Assembly: GCA_051745085.1 (NCBI GenBank)
Contig: JBNJDR010000016.1
Coordinates: forward strand, 1-41,426
Direction: 5' to 3'
From: Halonatronomonas sp051745085
GTDB taxonomy: Bacteria > Bacillota > Halanaerobiia > Halanaerobiales > Halarsenatibacteraceae
Length of the DNA: 41,426 bases
Positions 24,042-32,782 of this stretch are shown in pieces. The position numbers were made by a program, and so were the translations under genes. The notes under the pieces are model-generated. The model had not been told where the DNA came from and did not search any database. It saw nothing but the letters and a program-made list of their open reading frames with translations. The stretch's first letter is position 1. Every line of letters begins with the position of its first letter.

Positions 24042-26045
24042 ATGCGATTTGCAATTATTGTTGCTTTAGTCACCATTTTAATGATAGGATCAGCATACTT
24101 GATCGCTGATTTCATCTATCCTTTTCCTGCTGAGGTGGGAGAAGCATATATTAACAATTTAGTTGCCGAAAATTGGGCTGAAGTCCACCTGCAGCATCAT
24201 TCAGATACTTCTCCTCCAAGTTTGGTTGATTTCGAGGATGAGTTCAACGATTTTTCTTCAGAATTTGGTTTGACAGGTATAGAGATAGTAGAAATAAACG
24301 CTGGAGAAGAATCGGTTTTTGAAGCAGAATATAAAGTGAAATTAGCATATTTAAGTGAGTATTTCCCTACTCAGGAAATAGAGTTAGATTTAAAGTTGTC
24401 TCGGGAGGGGATATTTGATTGGAAGGTACACTGGCAGGATCACCTGCCGCTGCCAGAATACGGCCTTGAAGCAGATTATAGTCGAATCCGCTTGATGCCA
24501 GAACGAGGTGAAATTACTGATAGAAATGGGATGACTCTGGCTGGAGGAGGCTCTGTGGTTAATATCGGGGTCCAGCCTGGCCGAATTGAAGACCCTGAAC
24601 AGCTTCATCAGATTCTGGAAGAGGAACTGGGCTTATCTGAAGAATATGTTAGAGGAGAATATGAAGCTCCGGGGATCCAGGATCAATGGTTTGTCCCCTT
24701 AACCACTGTGTCCGAAAGGCAGTTTGCTGAACTTGATCCTATTCTGCGTCCGATACCAGGTATATTTTTTCGCCGGGAAGAAAGTAGAGTATATCAGGAA
24801 GGAAAGATTGCTGGCCATATAACTGGATATTTAGGTCAGGTTACAGCTGAAATGATCGAGTTTTATCCAGACCGAGATTACCAAGCTGGTGAGCTGGTAG
24901 GCCGAAGCGGTTTAGAATTGGGCCAGGAGGTCCTACTTCGGGGTCAACCTGGGTATCATTTTTATATAGAAATAGACGGACAAAGAGAGCTTTTTACCGA
25001 AAAAGAAGTGGCGCACGGGGAGGATGTTCAATTAACTGTTGATATTCCTTTACAAAAAATTGCGACAGAAATTCTGAAAGATGAGGAGGCAGCATTTGTT
25101 TTATTAGATGCCAATTCTGGTGAAATATTGGTTCTTGCTTCTAGTCCTGGTTATGACCCCAATGAATTTATCGGGGGGATCAGCAGTACTCGCTGGAACG
25201 AATTGAGCACCGACTCTACTCGGCCCATGTTTAACCGAGCTACACAAGGTCGGTATGCCCCTGGTTCAACCTTTAAAGCTTTGACCGCTGCTGCTGCATT
25301 AGATTTAGGAATTTTTACTCCAACCAGTCAGTTTAATGACTCTGGAGAATTGGTTGTGCAGGGGAATTCTGTCCGTAATTTCGAAGAGGAAGTATTTGGT
25401 GAACATATTTTTTCTGAAGGAATAGTGAAATCGATAAATACCACTATGGCAAAAGTGGGTTTGGAATTAGGAGCTGAGGAGTTAAGCAATTATTTTAGTA
25501 AGTTTCAGCTAGATCAAGAGCTTAATCTTGGGCTGCCTACTCAACCAGGCCAAATAGGTAACCCTGGGCGGAGTCAGGTTGCACTTGCCTGGACCTCTAT
25601 AGGCCAGGATCAGGTATTATTAACACCTCTGTTAATGGCCGAGTTATTTTCTGTATTGGCCAATGGCGGATATGCCCCGGAACTTGATATCTTAACTAGA
25701 GATTTAACTTTACAGATAGACGAGGCAGCGCAAGTAGTTCAGGAAGAAACAGTATCTGATCTGGATGAAATGTTGAGAAGAGTGGTTACTGAAGGAACCG
25801 GTCAACAAGCGGAAGTTTCTGGACTTAATATCCATGGCAAAACCGGAACCGCTGAAGTGGGTAACCAGGAACCTCATGCCTGGTTTGCCGGTTATATTAG
25901 AGAATTTGATGAAAGAGATCTAGCTTTTGCGATGTTGGTAGAAGAAGGTGGCGTAGGAGGCAGAGTGGCCGCCCCTCTGGTTAATCAATTTTTCTCGAGA
26001 GTATTAGAAGAGGAAGTGTTATCTGACCTGGAAACCATAGAATAA
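24042..26045 (+). CDS. Class B penicillin-binding protein with NTF2-like domain (MecA/PBP3 type)
   Basis: Peptidoglycan DD-transpeptidase of 667 residues, anchored by an N-terminal helix (4-25). An NTF2-like MecA-N domain occupies about 30-125, the PBP dimerisation domain about 150-320 and the transpeptidase domain about 340-655. All three active-site motifs are present: S409-x-x-K412 (STFK), S464-I-N and K600-T-G-T. It is therefore expected to be active and to bind beta-lactams. The NTF2 domain is the arrangement of MecA and Bacillus PBP3. ATG follows TAGGAGGA. The DJ-1 gene follows after 20 bases. No resistance regulators are nearby. Confidence 0.92.
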   Translation: MRFAIIVALVTILMIGSAYLIADFIYPFPAEVGEAYINNLVAENWAEVHLQHHSDTSPPSLVDFEDEFNDFSSEFGLTGIEIVEINAGEESVFEAEYKVKLAYLSEYFPTQEIELDLKLSREGIFDWKVHWQDHLPLPEYGLEADYSRIRLMPERGEITDRNGMTLAGGGSVVNIGVQPGRIEDPEQLHQILEEELGLSEEYVRGEYEAPGIQDQWFVPLTTVSERQFAELDPILRPIPGIFFRREESRVYQEGKIAGHITGYLGQVTAEMIEFYPDRDYQAGELVGRSGLELGQEVLLRGQPGYHFYIEIDGQRELFTEKEVAHGEDVQLTVDIPLQKIATEILKDEEAAFVLLDANSGEILVLASSPGYDPNEFIGGISSTRWNELSTDSTRPMFNRATQGRYAPGSTFKALTAAAALDLGIFTPTSQFNDSGELVVQGNSVRNFEEEVFGEHIFSEGIVKSINTTMAKVGLELGAEELSNYFSKFQLDQELNLGLPTQPGQIGNPGRSQVALAWTSIGQDQVLLTPLLMAELFSVLANGGYAPELDILTRDLTLQIDEAAQVVQEETVSDLDEMLRRVVTEGTGQQAEVSGLNIHGKTGTAEVGNQEPHAWFAGYIREFDERDLAFAMLVEEGGVGGRVAAPLVNQFFSRVLEEEVLSDLETIE

Positions 26046-26065
26046 AGAAAGGGAGAGTGAAAGTA

Positions 26066-26611
26066 ATGGCAAAAATAATTGTACCTTTAGCTCGTGGTTT
26101 TGAAGAAATTGAAGCTATCACTATTATCGATATACTAAGAAGAGCTGGTGTGCATGTAGTGGTGGCAGGTTTAAATGAAACGACAGTCAAAGGAGATCAT
26201 GGTTTGACTATCGATGCTGACCAAAGGTTAAAGAATATTAACTGGCGGGTTTTTGATGGGATTATTTTGCCAGGAGGAATGCCGGGCGCAGAAAATTTAC
26301 GGCGAGATAAGACTATTCTTTCTTTGGTCCAAGAATTTGCAGCTCAGGATAAGTTAGTAGGGGCGATTTGTGCAGCTCCTATAGTATTGAAGGGGGCAGG
26401 GGTATTGGAGGGTAAGAGTTTAACTTCATATCCTGATTTTGTCCAGGAATTTGTTAGTTATAATTATCTTGAAGATACAGTGGTTCAGGACGGTAATATA
26501 ATTACTTCTCGGGGGCCAGCAACTGCTATGGAATTTGCTCTGACCGCAGTTGAATTTTTACTGGGCGGTGAAAAAAGAGATAAACTGGCTAAAGAAGTAC
26601 TTTTTGAATAA
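26066..26611 (+). CDS. DJ-1/PfpI family protein
   Basis: Flavodoxin-like protein of 181 residues, DJ-1/ThiJ branch. The conserved nucleophilic cysteine is C102 in GAICAAP with the partner E14. GGMPGAENL near residue 70 is also typical. Members act as glyoxalase III or deglycase-like enzymes, proteases or chaperones; the DJ-1 signature favours glyoxal chemistry, but that is inferred. ATG 26066 is chosen from GGGAG nine bases before; a GTG at 26057 is less likely. It shares a transcript with the PBP gene. Confidence 0.9.
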   Translation: MAKIIVPLARGFEEIEAITIIDILRRAGVHVVVAGLNETTVKGDHGLTIDADQRLKNINWRVFDGIILPGGMPGAENLRRDKTILSLVQEFAAQDKLVGAICAAPIVLKGAGVLEGKSLTSYPDFVQEFVSYNYLEDTVVQDGNIITSRGPATAMEFALTAVEFLLGGEKRDKLAKEVLFE

Positions 26612-26619
26612 TATATATA

Positions 26620-26657
26620 CAAGAAATCCCCTCAAAAAAAGTGGAGGGGGTTTCTTG
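26620..26657. terminator. Strong bidirectional terminator
   Basis: CAAGAAATCCCCTC pairs with GAGGGGGTTTCTTG (14 bp, one wobble) around an A-rich loop. It sits between the convergent DJ-1 and glgP genes. Confidence 0.88.
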
Positions 26658-26666
26658 CTTAATAAA

Positions 26667-28298
26667 TTAAATTTGGTAGAGCATATCGTAGTATTCACTT
26701 AACATTCTTTTAGCGGAAAACCTATCGTGGGTCATTTTGATACTGTACTGCATCATCATCAACCATTTTTTTTGATCGTCATAATAAGTGGGTACCACTT
26801 CGTTCAGGAGGACATGGTACATAGCAAAGAGGTCGTGATCATCCTGTCCTTCTCCCTCATAAGCGTCTCCAAACTGCCACCCATTAATTCCGTGCTGGCA
26901 GCATTCGGCCCACCAGCCATCCAGGGTGCTAAAATTTAGGACTCCGTTCATGGCTGCTTTCATCCCGGAAGTACCACTTGCTTCAAGCGGCCGTCGAGGA
27001 TTATTCAACCAAACATCCGCTCCCCGGGTCATCAATCTGCCGATCTTCATATTATAATCTTCTAAATAGGTGACACTCTGTGGATATTTTCTTGATATTT
27101 CAACAATATGCTCGATTATGTCTTTGCCTACATTATCCTCTGGGTGAGCTTTACCAGAGAAAACTAGCTGGATTTTTTGTTCTTCCAGTAAAGGTTTTAT
27201 CCTATCTATATCCCAAAATATCATATCCGGGCGTTTGTAACTAGCTGCTCGGCGAGCGAACCCGATCAAAAGTCTGTCTTCTCGGAAAGTTTGACCATTT
27301 TCAGCTTTTATGAATTCAATTAAATTATTTTTATTTTCGCGATGGAGTTTAGCGATCTTCTCTTTCTTAAAGAGACTGTCAAACATTCTTTCGTCAACCC
27401 AGGAAGGTAGATGAACGCCATTTGTGATTGAGATTATTGGGGCTTTGTCTGCTACATCCTTCCACATATCTCGAGCAGTTATGCCGTGAAGGCGGGCGAC
27501 CCCGTTAGCCCTGGAGGCTAATCTTAAACCAGCCACAGTCATATTAAAAGGGTTTCCCCCGATCTCTTCCATTTCTTCGCGGCTTAAATCATTAAATGCT
27601 CCCATTTTTTCTAAATTCTCTATCGGGTGGGCTTCGTTTCCTTCCTCTACAGGTGTATGAGTGGTGAAGACGATATCAGAACGCAATTTATTCCAGGCTT
27701 GATGAAAAGTATAACCTTTTTCCATCTCTTCTTTAATTAATTCAGTACCAGCTAAGGCGGCATGCCCTTCGTTGAAGTGATATATGTCAACATCGATTCC
27801 CAGTTTCCGTAGAGCGCGGACTCCGCCGATTCCCAGAACAATTTCTTGAGCTATTCTTTCTTCAGAAGAACCCATATATAAGCGTTCAGTGATCCATTTA
27901 TACTTACCGTTTTTTTCAAGATTGGCATCAAGCAGGTAGATCGGATTATTACCAAACTTGTCTGTTTTCCAAACTTTGCAGGTTATCAGTTCGTTTTCAA
28001 CAAAGACATTAACTTCCACACCAGTATCACTTACATGTTCGTAATTTTGGCCTTCGGGAGGAAAATTATCATAAGGTCTCCCATAATCGTCAATTAGTTG
28101 TTTAGTGTATCCTTTATGCCACATGATGCCGATGCCGGTTACAGGAGCTGCTATATCTTTAGCTGCTTTCATGGTGTCTCCAGCTAAGACACCCAGACCT
28201 CCCGAGTAAATTCGAAAATTTTCATCCAGACCGTATTCCATACAAAAATATGCTACTTTTGCCTTCTTTATTTGCTTGCTTTCAGGGTTATTACTCAT
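26667..28298 (-). CDS. glgP: Alpha-glucan (glycogen/maltodextrin) phosphorylase, short GT35 type
   Basis: Releases glucose 1-phosphate from glycogen or maltodextrin ends using phosphate and pyridoxal phosphate. It has 543 residues, far shorter than the 800-residue animal type; this belongs to the short alpha-glucan phosphorylase subfamily. Family stretches are CMEYGL near residue 20, GIGIMWHKGYTKQ, HFNEGHAAL near 175 and GTSGMKAAMNGVLN near 440, the glucan/PLP region. ATG 28298 is chosen because AAGGAGGA precedes it; longer in-frame starts are possible but read through A/T-rich leader. Together with the debranching enzyme it mobilises the polymer built by GlgABC. Confidence 0.9.
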   Translation of the reverse strand: MSNNPESKQIKKAKVAYFCMEYGLDENFRIYSGGLGVLAGDTMKAAKDIAAPVTGIGIMWHKGYTKQLIDDYGRPYDNFPPEGQNYEHVSDTGVEVNVFVENELITCKVWKTDKFGNNPIYLLDANLEKNGKYKWITERLYMGSSEERIAQEIVLGIGGVRALRKLGIDVDIYHFNEGHAALAGTELIKEEMEKGYTFHQAWNKLRSDIVFTTHTPVEEGNEAHPIENLEKMGAFNDLSREEMEEIGGNPFNMTVAGLRLASRANGVARLHGITARDMWKDVADKAPIISITNGVHLPSWVDERMFDSLFKKEKIAKLHRENKNNLIEFIKAENGQTFREDRLLIGFARRAASYKRPDMIFWDIDRIKPLLEEQKIQLVFSGKAHPEDNVGKDIIEHIVEISRKYPQSVTYLEDYNMKIGRLMTRGADVWLNNPRRPLEASGTSGMKAAMNGVLNFSTLDGWWAECCQHGINGWQFGDAYEGEGQDDHDLFAMYHVLLNEVVPTYYDDQKKWLMMMQYSIKMTHDRFSAKRMLSEYYDMLYQI

Positions 28299-28402
28299 TA
28301 ATAATCCTCCTTGATTTTTATGTATAATTATTATATGTTGAATTTTTATTAGGGTAGAATTCATTATATAACAATTTACTATAATAGTAAAACTTAAGTT
28401 TT

Positions 28403-28432
28403 TTGCAGATTTTGCAGATATTATGATATAAT
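28403..28432 (+). promoter_or_regulatory. Promoter for the pullulanase gene
   Basis: TTGCAG (28403-28408), 18-bp spacer, TATAAT (28427-28432) with an extended TGA in front. TTTTGCAGAT recurs 9 bases on (28402 and 28411), a small direct repeat overlapping the -35. The 28365-28483 gap also carries the minus-strand glgP promoter; several TATAAT-like boxes prevent a single choice. Confidence 0.6.
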
Positions 28433-28483
28433 AAAGATAATTATTATTACATATTTTTTTTAGGCTTATAAGGAGGAGTTTGT

Positions 28484-30367
28484 TTGAATACTGAATTGAG
28501 GAGTACAGTAGCGATTGAAGAAAATTATGGAGTCAGGATCGAAGATACTGGTACATACTTTAATTTTTGGATTACAGAGGCGGATGAAGTTGTAGTTAAC
28601 CTGGCAAAAAGCGACGATAGTTCGGCTTATGCTCAAATAGAATTAGAGGAGACAAAGCCTAATCACTGGCGAAAAAAATTATCTGATCAACTGCACGGCC
28701 ATTATTATTGGTTGGAGATAGAAAGAGATGCTAAAATAGAGACAACTGTAGACCCCTGGGTCAGAGCTGTAGGCACCAACAGCCAAAGAGGTATCATAGT
28801 TGACCTAAAAAAAACAGATCCTCCTGGCTGGCATGATGATACTCGACCTACTCAGGCTTCAGCCATAGATGCAGTAATTTATGAACTTCACGTTCGGGAC
28901 TTTAGCATAGATGAGCAGTCTGGGATCAAAAATAAAGGACAGTATCTTGCTTTTACCGAAAGAGGTACTGAAAACAAAAAAGGTTATAGAACCGGGATTG
29001 ATCATTTAAAAGAACTTGGGATTACTCATGTACAGCTGCTCCCAATTTTTGATTTCGCCACAGTTGATGATACAGATCCTGGCGAGTATAATTGGGGTTA
29101 TGATCCTTTATATTACAATGTTCCTGAGGGTTCTTATGCCAGCAATCCTTCGGATTTAAGCCGGATTAAAGAATTGAAACAGTTGATCCAGTCCCTGCAC
29201 AATGAAGGTATCGGAGTGATCATGGATGTGGTTTATAACCACACCTATTACTTTGAAGAGGCTGCTTTTAATAAGATAGCACCCGGTTATTTTTATCGCT
29301 GGCATAAAGAAGAAGTTGCTGCCAATGGTTCAGGTGTGGGTAATGAAATAGCTACCGAAAAAGAGCAGGTGAGAAAATTTATTGTTGATTCTGTAAAATA
29401 CTGGGCTTCTGAGTATCATCTGGATGGATTTAGATTCGATCTGATGGGTTTGATTGACCGGAATACTATGATAGAAATCAAGCAGGAAATCGAAAAAATA
29501 GACAGCAGTATCATGGTCTATGGTGAGCCCTGGTACGCTTTACCTCCGCAGCTTGATGAGAGTGAACTTATGATTAAAGGAGCTCAGCAGCACAAGGAGA
29601 TTGCTGTTTTCAATGATGATTATCGTAATGCCATCAAGGGAGAAAACGACTTTAGTTCCCAGGGTTTTATCGGGGGACATAATAGTTTAGAGCATGAGAT
29701 TAAGAAAGGTATAGTTGGTCAGACTAATTTTAGTAAGATTATAAATGGTTTCGCTTTTAGCCCGGTAGAAACGATTAATTATGTAAGCTGTCATGATAAC
29801 TTATCCCTCTGGGATAAAATTCAATCTGCATTTCCTGGCGTCAGTAAAAGAATAAAAATCAGGCTGGATAGGATGGCCCAGGCTATAATATTAACCTCGC
29901 AGGGGATACCTTTTATCTATGGCGGAGAAGAATTTCTGCGGACTAAATATGGTAATGATAATTCTTATAATGCTGGGGATAGAATTAATAGGTTTAAATG
30001 GGAGAGGAAGTCTGAACATTACAATACGGTTAAATATTATCAGGGTTTGATCCAGCTGCGAAAAAACCATCCGGCTTTCCGTCTGAGAAGTCAGCAAGAA
30101 ATCAAAAGACATTTATCTTTTTTAGCTTCTCCGGCGGGAACAATAGCATTTAAATTAGGACCTCATGCTCGGGAAGATAGCTGGAGTGAGATCGTAGTAA
30201 TATATAATAGCTGGTGGGATTGGGCTAAAATAAATTTGCCGAAGACAGTCAACTGGAATATCGTTGTGGATGATGTTCAAGCTGGAATTGAACCTTTTAA
30301 TTGTTTTTATGCCGGGGAAGTTGATGTTCCACCCCACAGTGTCATGGTTTTATATACCAATGATTAA
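28484..30367 (+). CDS. pulA: Type I pullulanase (GH13 debranching enzyme with N-terminal CBM48)
   Basis: Hydrolyses alpha-1,6 branch points in glycogen or pullulan. It has 627 residues. A CBM48-like domain covers about 12-95, followed by the GH13 barrel. Pullulanase motif YNWGYDP is near residue 204. Catalytic residues are visible: nucleophile Asp in DGFRFD near 318, acid/base Glu in VYGEPW near 350 and the third Asp in SCHDNLSLWD near 436. There is no signal peptide, so it works in the cytoplasm on stored polymer. It starts with TTG after AAGGAGGAG. It is divergent from glgP, its metabolic partner. Confidence 0.9.
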   Translation: MNTELRSTVAIEENYGVRIEDTGTYFNFWITEADEVVVNLAKSDDSSAYAQIELEETKPNHWRKKLSDQLHGHYYWLEIERDAKIETTVDPWVRAVGTNSQRGIIVDLKKTDPPGWHDDTRPTQASAIDAVIYELHVRDFSIDEQSGIKNKGQYLAFTERGTENKKGYRTGIDHLKELGITHVQLLPIFDFATVDDTDPGEYNWGYDPLYYNVPEGSYASNPSDLSRIKELKQLIQSLHNEGIGVIMDVVYNHTYYFEEAAFNKIAPGYFYRWHKEEVAANGSGVGNEIATEKEQVRKFIVDSVKYWASEYHLDGFRFDLMGLIDRNTMIEIKQEIEKIDSSIMVYGEPWYALPPQLDESELMIKGAQQHKEIAVFNDDYRNAIKGENDFSSQGFIGGHNSLEHEIKKGIVGQTNFSKIINGFAFSPVETINYVSCHDNLSLWDKIQSAFPGVSKRIKIRLDRMAQAIILTSQGIPFIYGGEEFLRTKYGNDNSYNAGDRINRFKWERKSEHYNTVKYYQGLIQLRKNHPAFRLRSQQEIKRHLSFLASPAGTIAFKLGPHAREDSWSEIVVIYNSWWDWAKINLPKTVNWNIVVDDVQAGIEPFNCFYAGEVDVPPHSVMVLYTND

Positions 30368-30387
30368 ATGAGAATAATGTTTAAATT

Positions 30388-30432
30388 AAAGAACCTCTCC
30401 AACTGGAATAATCCAGAAGGAGAGGTTCTTTT
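30388..30432. terminator. Bidirectional terminator with an inner hairpin
   Basis: AAAGAACCTCTCC / GGAGAGGTTCTTT forms a 13-bp outer stem. Inside, CTGGA / TCCAG forms a second short stem. It sits between the convergent pullulanase and glgD genes. Confidence 0.85.
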
Positions 30433-30450
30433 GAGTTTGTTATTAAAGTT

Positions 30451-31563
30451 TTATATAGTTGAATTTTTATCAACGATGAGAGGAAAGGAAGGATCGCCTT
30501 TTAGTTTTTTGCCGGGGGTGATCTTAACATTTTTATCCAGGATGACATTTTCTAATTCGGCTCCTTCTCCGATCACACTCTTTTGCATTATTATTGAGTT
30601 TTTGATGCTAGCATTTTTATTTATCTTTACTCCCCGGAAGAGTACGGATTTTTCTACTTCGCCGTCGATAAAGCAGCCATTAGCTGCTATTATATTATGA
30701 ATTTTTGCCTGGGAAGTATATTTAGTAGCCGCTTCGTCTTTAGGTTTAGTAAAGATTGGGCCGCCGTGGTTAAAGAAGTCGTTAAAAATTTCTGGCTGTA
30801 GTAATTCCATATTGCGGCGGTAGTATTCACTTAAGGAACTGATGATTGCGATATAGTTGTGGACCTCATAACCGCGCACATCGTATTGGCTGAGACGAGT
30901 AGAAATCCCGTTTTTCTCAAAATCCCACTGGCCCTTGGAAACACATGCATCTATAATATCTATTAAGATATCTTTTTTCATGATGTACCTTTTCAAAGAA
31001 ATCTTTGTTTCCTTGCGGGTATCAGGATTAATCTTCATATCTATGACCCGATTATCATCCAGGGTTAAGGTAGTATACTGAGAGTCTTTATATAAAGTCT
31101 CTATATCTTTATATATTACAGTGATGTCCGCTCCTGAATTGATATGCTGTTCTACCACGGGCCGATAATCTATATTAGCCATGATAAAAGGATAAGATAC
31201 AATTACATATTCCTGCGAGGATCTATGAAGATAGTCGAGATGGCTTTCAAAATTTTCTATATCTCCTTTATAGATGTGACCTGTTTTATTGATGTGGCTG
31301 GGTGGTAAAAGAAAGAGACCATCTTTTTTTGTATCCAGCCCCCAGGCTTTACCTGGACCAATATGATCTAGCAAGGATCTAAATCTATTTTCCAAAAGAA
31401 TGCCGACATTTCTTACGCCTGAATTAACCAGGTTGGATAAAGGGAAATCTATTAAGCGATAGCGGCTAGCAATCGGCACAGAGGCCAGGGAACGATGCCC
31501 GGTTAATTCTTTTAAAGATATACCCTGGGGATTGTTGTTGATTATCGCCATTACGTTATTCAT
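30451..31563 (-). CDS. glgD: GlgD, ADP-glucose pyrophosphorylase regulatory subunit
   Basis: Partner of GlgC in the heteromeric ADP-glucose pyrophosphorylase of Firmicutes, where it modulates activity. It has 370 residues. The nucleotidyltransferase-like N-terminal domain has IASRYRLIDFPLSNLVNSG near residue 32, but the GGxGTRL nucleotide loop of GlgC is replaced by NNNPQGISLKEL, the hallmark of GlgD. The C-terminal third is a left-handed beta-helix (INKNASIKNSIIMQKSVIG). ATG follows GAGGAGG. It is last in the glgB-glgC-glgD transcript. Confidence 0.92.
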   Translation of the reverse strand: MNNVMAIINNNPQGISLKELTGHRSLASVPIASRYRLIDFPLSNLVNSGVRNVGILLENRFRSLLDHIGPGKAWGLDTKKDGLFLLPPSHINKTGHIYKGDIENFESHLDYLHRSSQEYVIVSYPFIMANIDYRPVVEQHINSGADITVIYKDIETLYKDSQYTTLTLDDNRVIDMKINPDTRKETKISLKRYIMKKDILIDIIDACVSKGQWDFEKNGISTRLSQYDVRGYEVHNYIAIISSLSEYYRRNMELLQPEIFNDFFNHGGPIFTKPKDEAATKYTSQAKIHNIIAANGCFIDGEVEKSVLFRGVKINKNASIKNSIIMQKSVIGEGAELENVILDKNVKITPGKKLKGDPSFPLIVDKNSTI

Positions 31564-31585
31564 AATATTACCTCCTCGTTTATAG

Positions 31586-32767
31586 TTAATTGCCGACTAC
31601 AGTGCCATGTTCTACTACCTGGCCATTAGCGATGATTTCACCTTCGCCGATGACTGTTACTTTATATTCTGGGGTTTTTCCTACTCCGATTCTAGCGCTA
31701 TCTTTTATTACTGAATCCTGGCCGATAATTGTTTTGTTAATATAAGCACCATCTTCAATTTTGACATTAGGCATAATCACCGAATCTTTAATAATCGCAT
31801 TCCGGCCAATTTCTACCCCGTAAAATATAACTGAGTTTTGGACTTCTCCTTGAATCTTAGTGCCTTTATTGATCATTGAATTAGATATTTTGGCACTAGA
31901 ACTGATATATTGAGGTGGTCGATTAGGGTTGACGCTGTAGATTACCCAGTTGCGATCAAAAAGATTTAAGCCCATATTTTCGGTTTTTAAAAGATCCATA
32001 TGAGCCTGCCAATAACTGTTGATAGTCCCGACATCTTTCCAATAGCCGGAGAAAGTATAAGCATTAAGCCGCAGTTTATCCCGCAGCATGGCTGGGATGA
32101 TGTTTTTGCCAAAATCACCTGATGTGTCTGGATTCTCGGCGTCAGCAATTAAATATTCTTTGAGCAGCGGCCAGTTAAAAATATAAATACCCATAGAAGC
32201 TAGATTGCTGCGAGCCTCAGCTGGCTTCTCTTGAAAATCTATAATTCTCTGGTTTTCGTTGGTAATCATGACCCCAAACCGGTGAGTTTCTTCCCAGGGC
32301 ACTTCCATTACGGCAATACTGGCCTCGGCATTGGTTTCTTTGTGTTCCTTGAGCATTACCGAATAATCCATTTTATAAATGTGGTCGCCAGAAAGGACCA
32401 GGACGTAATCAGGATCATACATATCAATAAATTTGATGTTTTCATAAATTGCATGCGAAGTACCCATGTACCAGCTTCCCCCCCCTTCACGGATGTAGGG
32501 AGGTAGAACCGTTACCCCTCCGTCTCGGCGGTCTAAATCCCAGGAACTTCCGTTACCGATATACGAGTTTAAAACAAGGGGTTCATATTGGGTTAGTACT
32601 CCTACTGTGTCAATACCAGAATTGGAGCAGTTACTTAAGGGGAAATCAATTAGTCTGTACTCAGCACCGAAAGGAACGGCGGGCTTGGCAATATCCCGAG
32701 TTAAAACACCCAGGCGGGTACCTTTCCCACCAGCTAGCAGCATCGCGATCATTTCTTTCTTAGACAT
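31586..32767 (-). CDS. glgC: GlgC, glucose-1-phosphate adenylyltransferase
   Basis: Makes ADP-glucose from ATP and glucose 1-phosphate, the committed step of glycogen synthesis. It has 393 residues. The nucleotide loop is AGGKGTRLGVLT at 13-24, followed by AKPAVPFG and YRLIDFPLSNC. The catalytic region includes VLVLSGDHIYKMDY near 122. A C-terminal beta-helix domain with hexapeptide repeats is present. ATG follows CAGGAGGG. It lies 15 bases after glgB and 22 before glgD, so all three are co-transcribed. Allosteric control by fructose 1,6-bisphosphate is usual in the family but cannot be read here. Confidence 0.94.
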   Translation of the reverse strand: MSKKEMIAMLLAGGKGTRLGVLTRDIAKPAVPFGAEYRLIDFPLSNCSNSGIDTVGVLTQYEPLVLNSYIGNGSSWDLDRRDGGVTVLPPYIREGGGSWYMGTSHAIYENIKFIDMYDPDYVLVLSGDHIYKMDYSVMLKEHKETNAEASIAVMEVPWEETHRFGVMITNENQRIIDFQEKPAEARSNLASMGIYIFNWPLLKEYLIADAENPDTSGDFGKNIIPAMLRDKLRLNAYTFSGYWKDVGTINSYWQAHMDLLKTENMGLNLFDRNWVIYSVNPNRPPQYISSSAKISNSMINKGTKIQGEVQNSVIFYGVEIGRNAIIKDSVIMPNVKIEDGAYINKTIIGQDSVIKDSARIGVGKTPEYKVTVIGEGEIIANGQVVEHGTVVGN

Positions 32768-32782
32768 AATATCCCTCCTGAT

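Noticed and set aside
30368..30700. Plus-strand open frame of 110 codons after the pullulanase gene
   Set aside because: It runs through the bidirectional terminator and lies antisense to glgD; no ribosome site.
32231..32763. Plus-strand open frames antisense to glgC
   Set aside because: Shadows of a highly conserved gene; translations have no family character.
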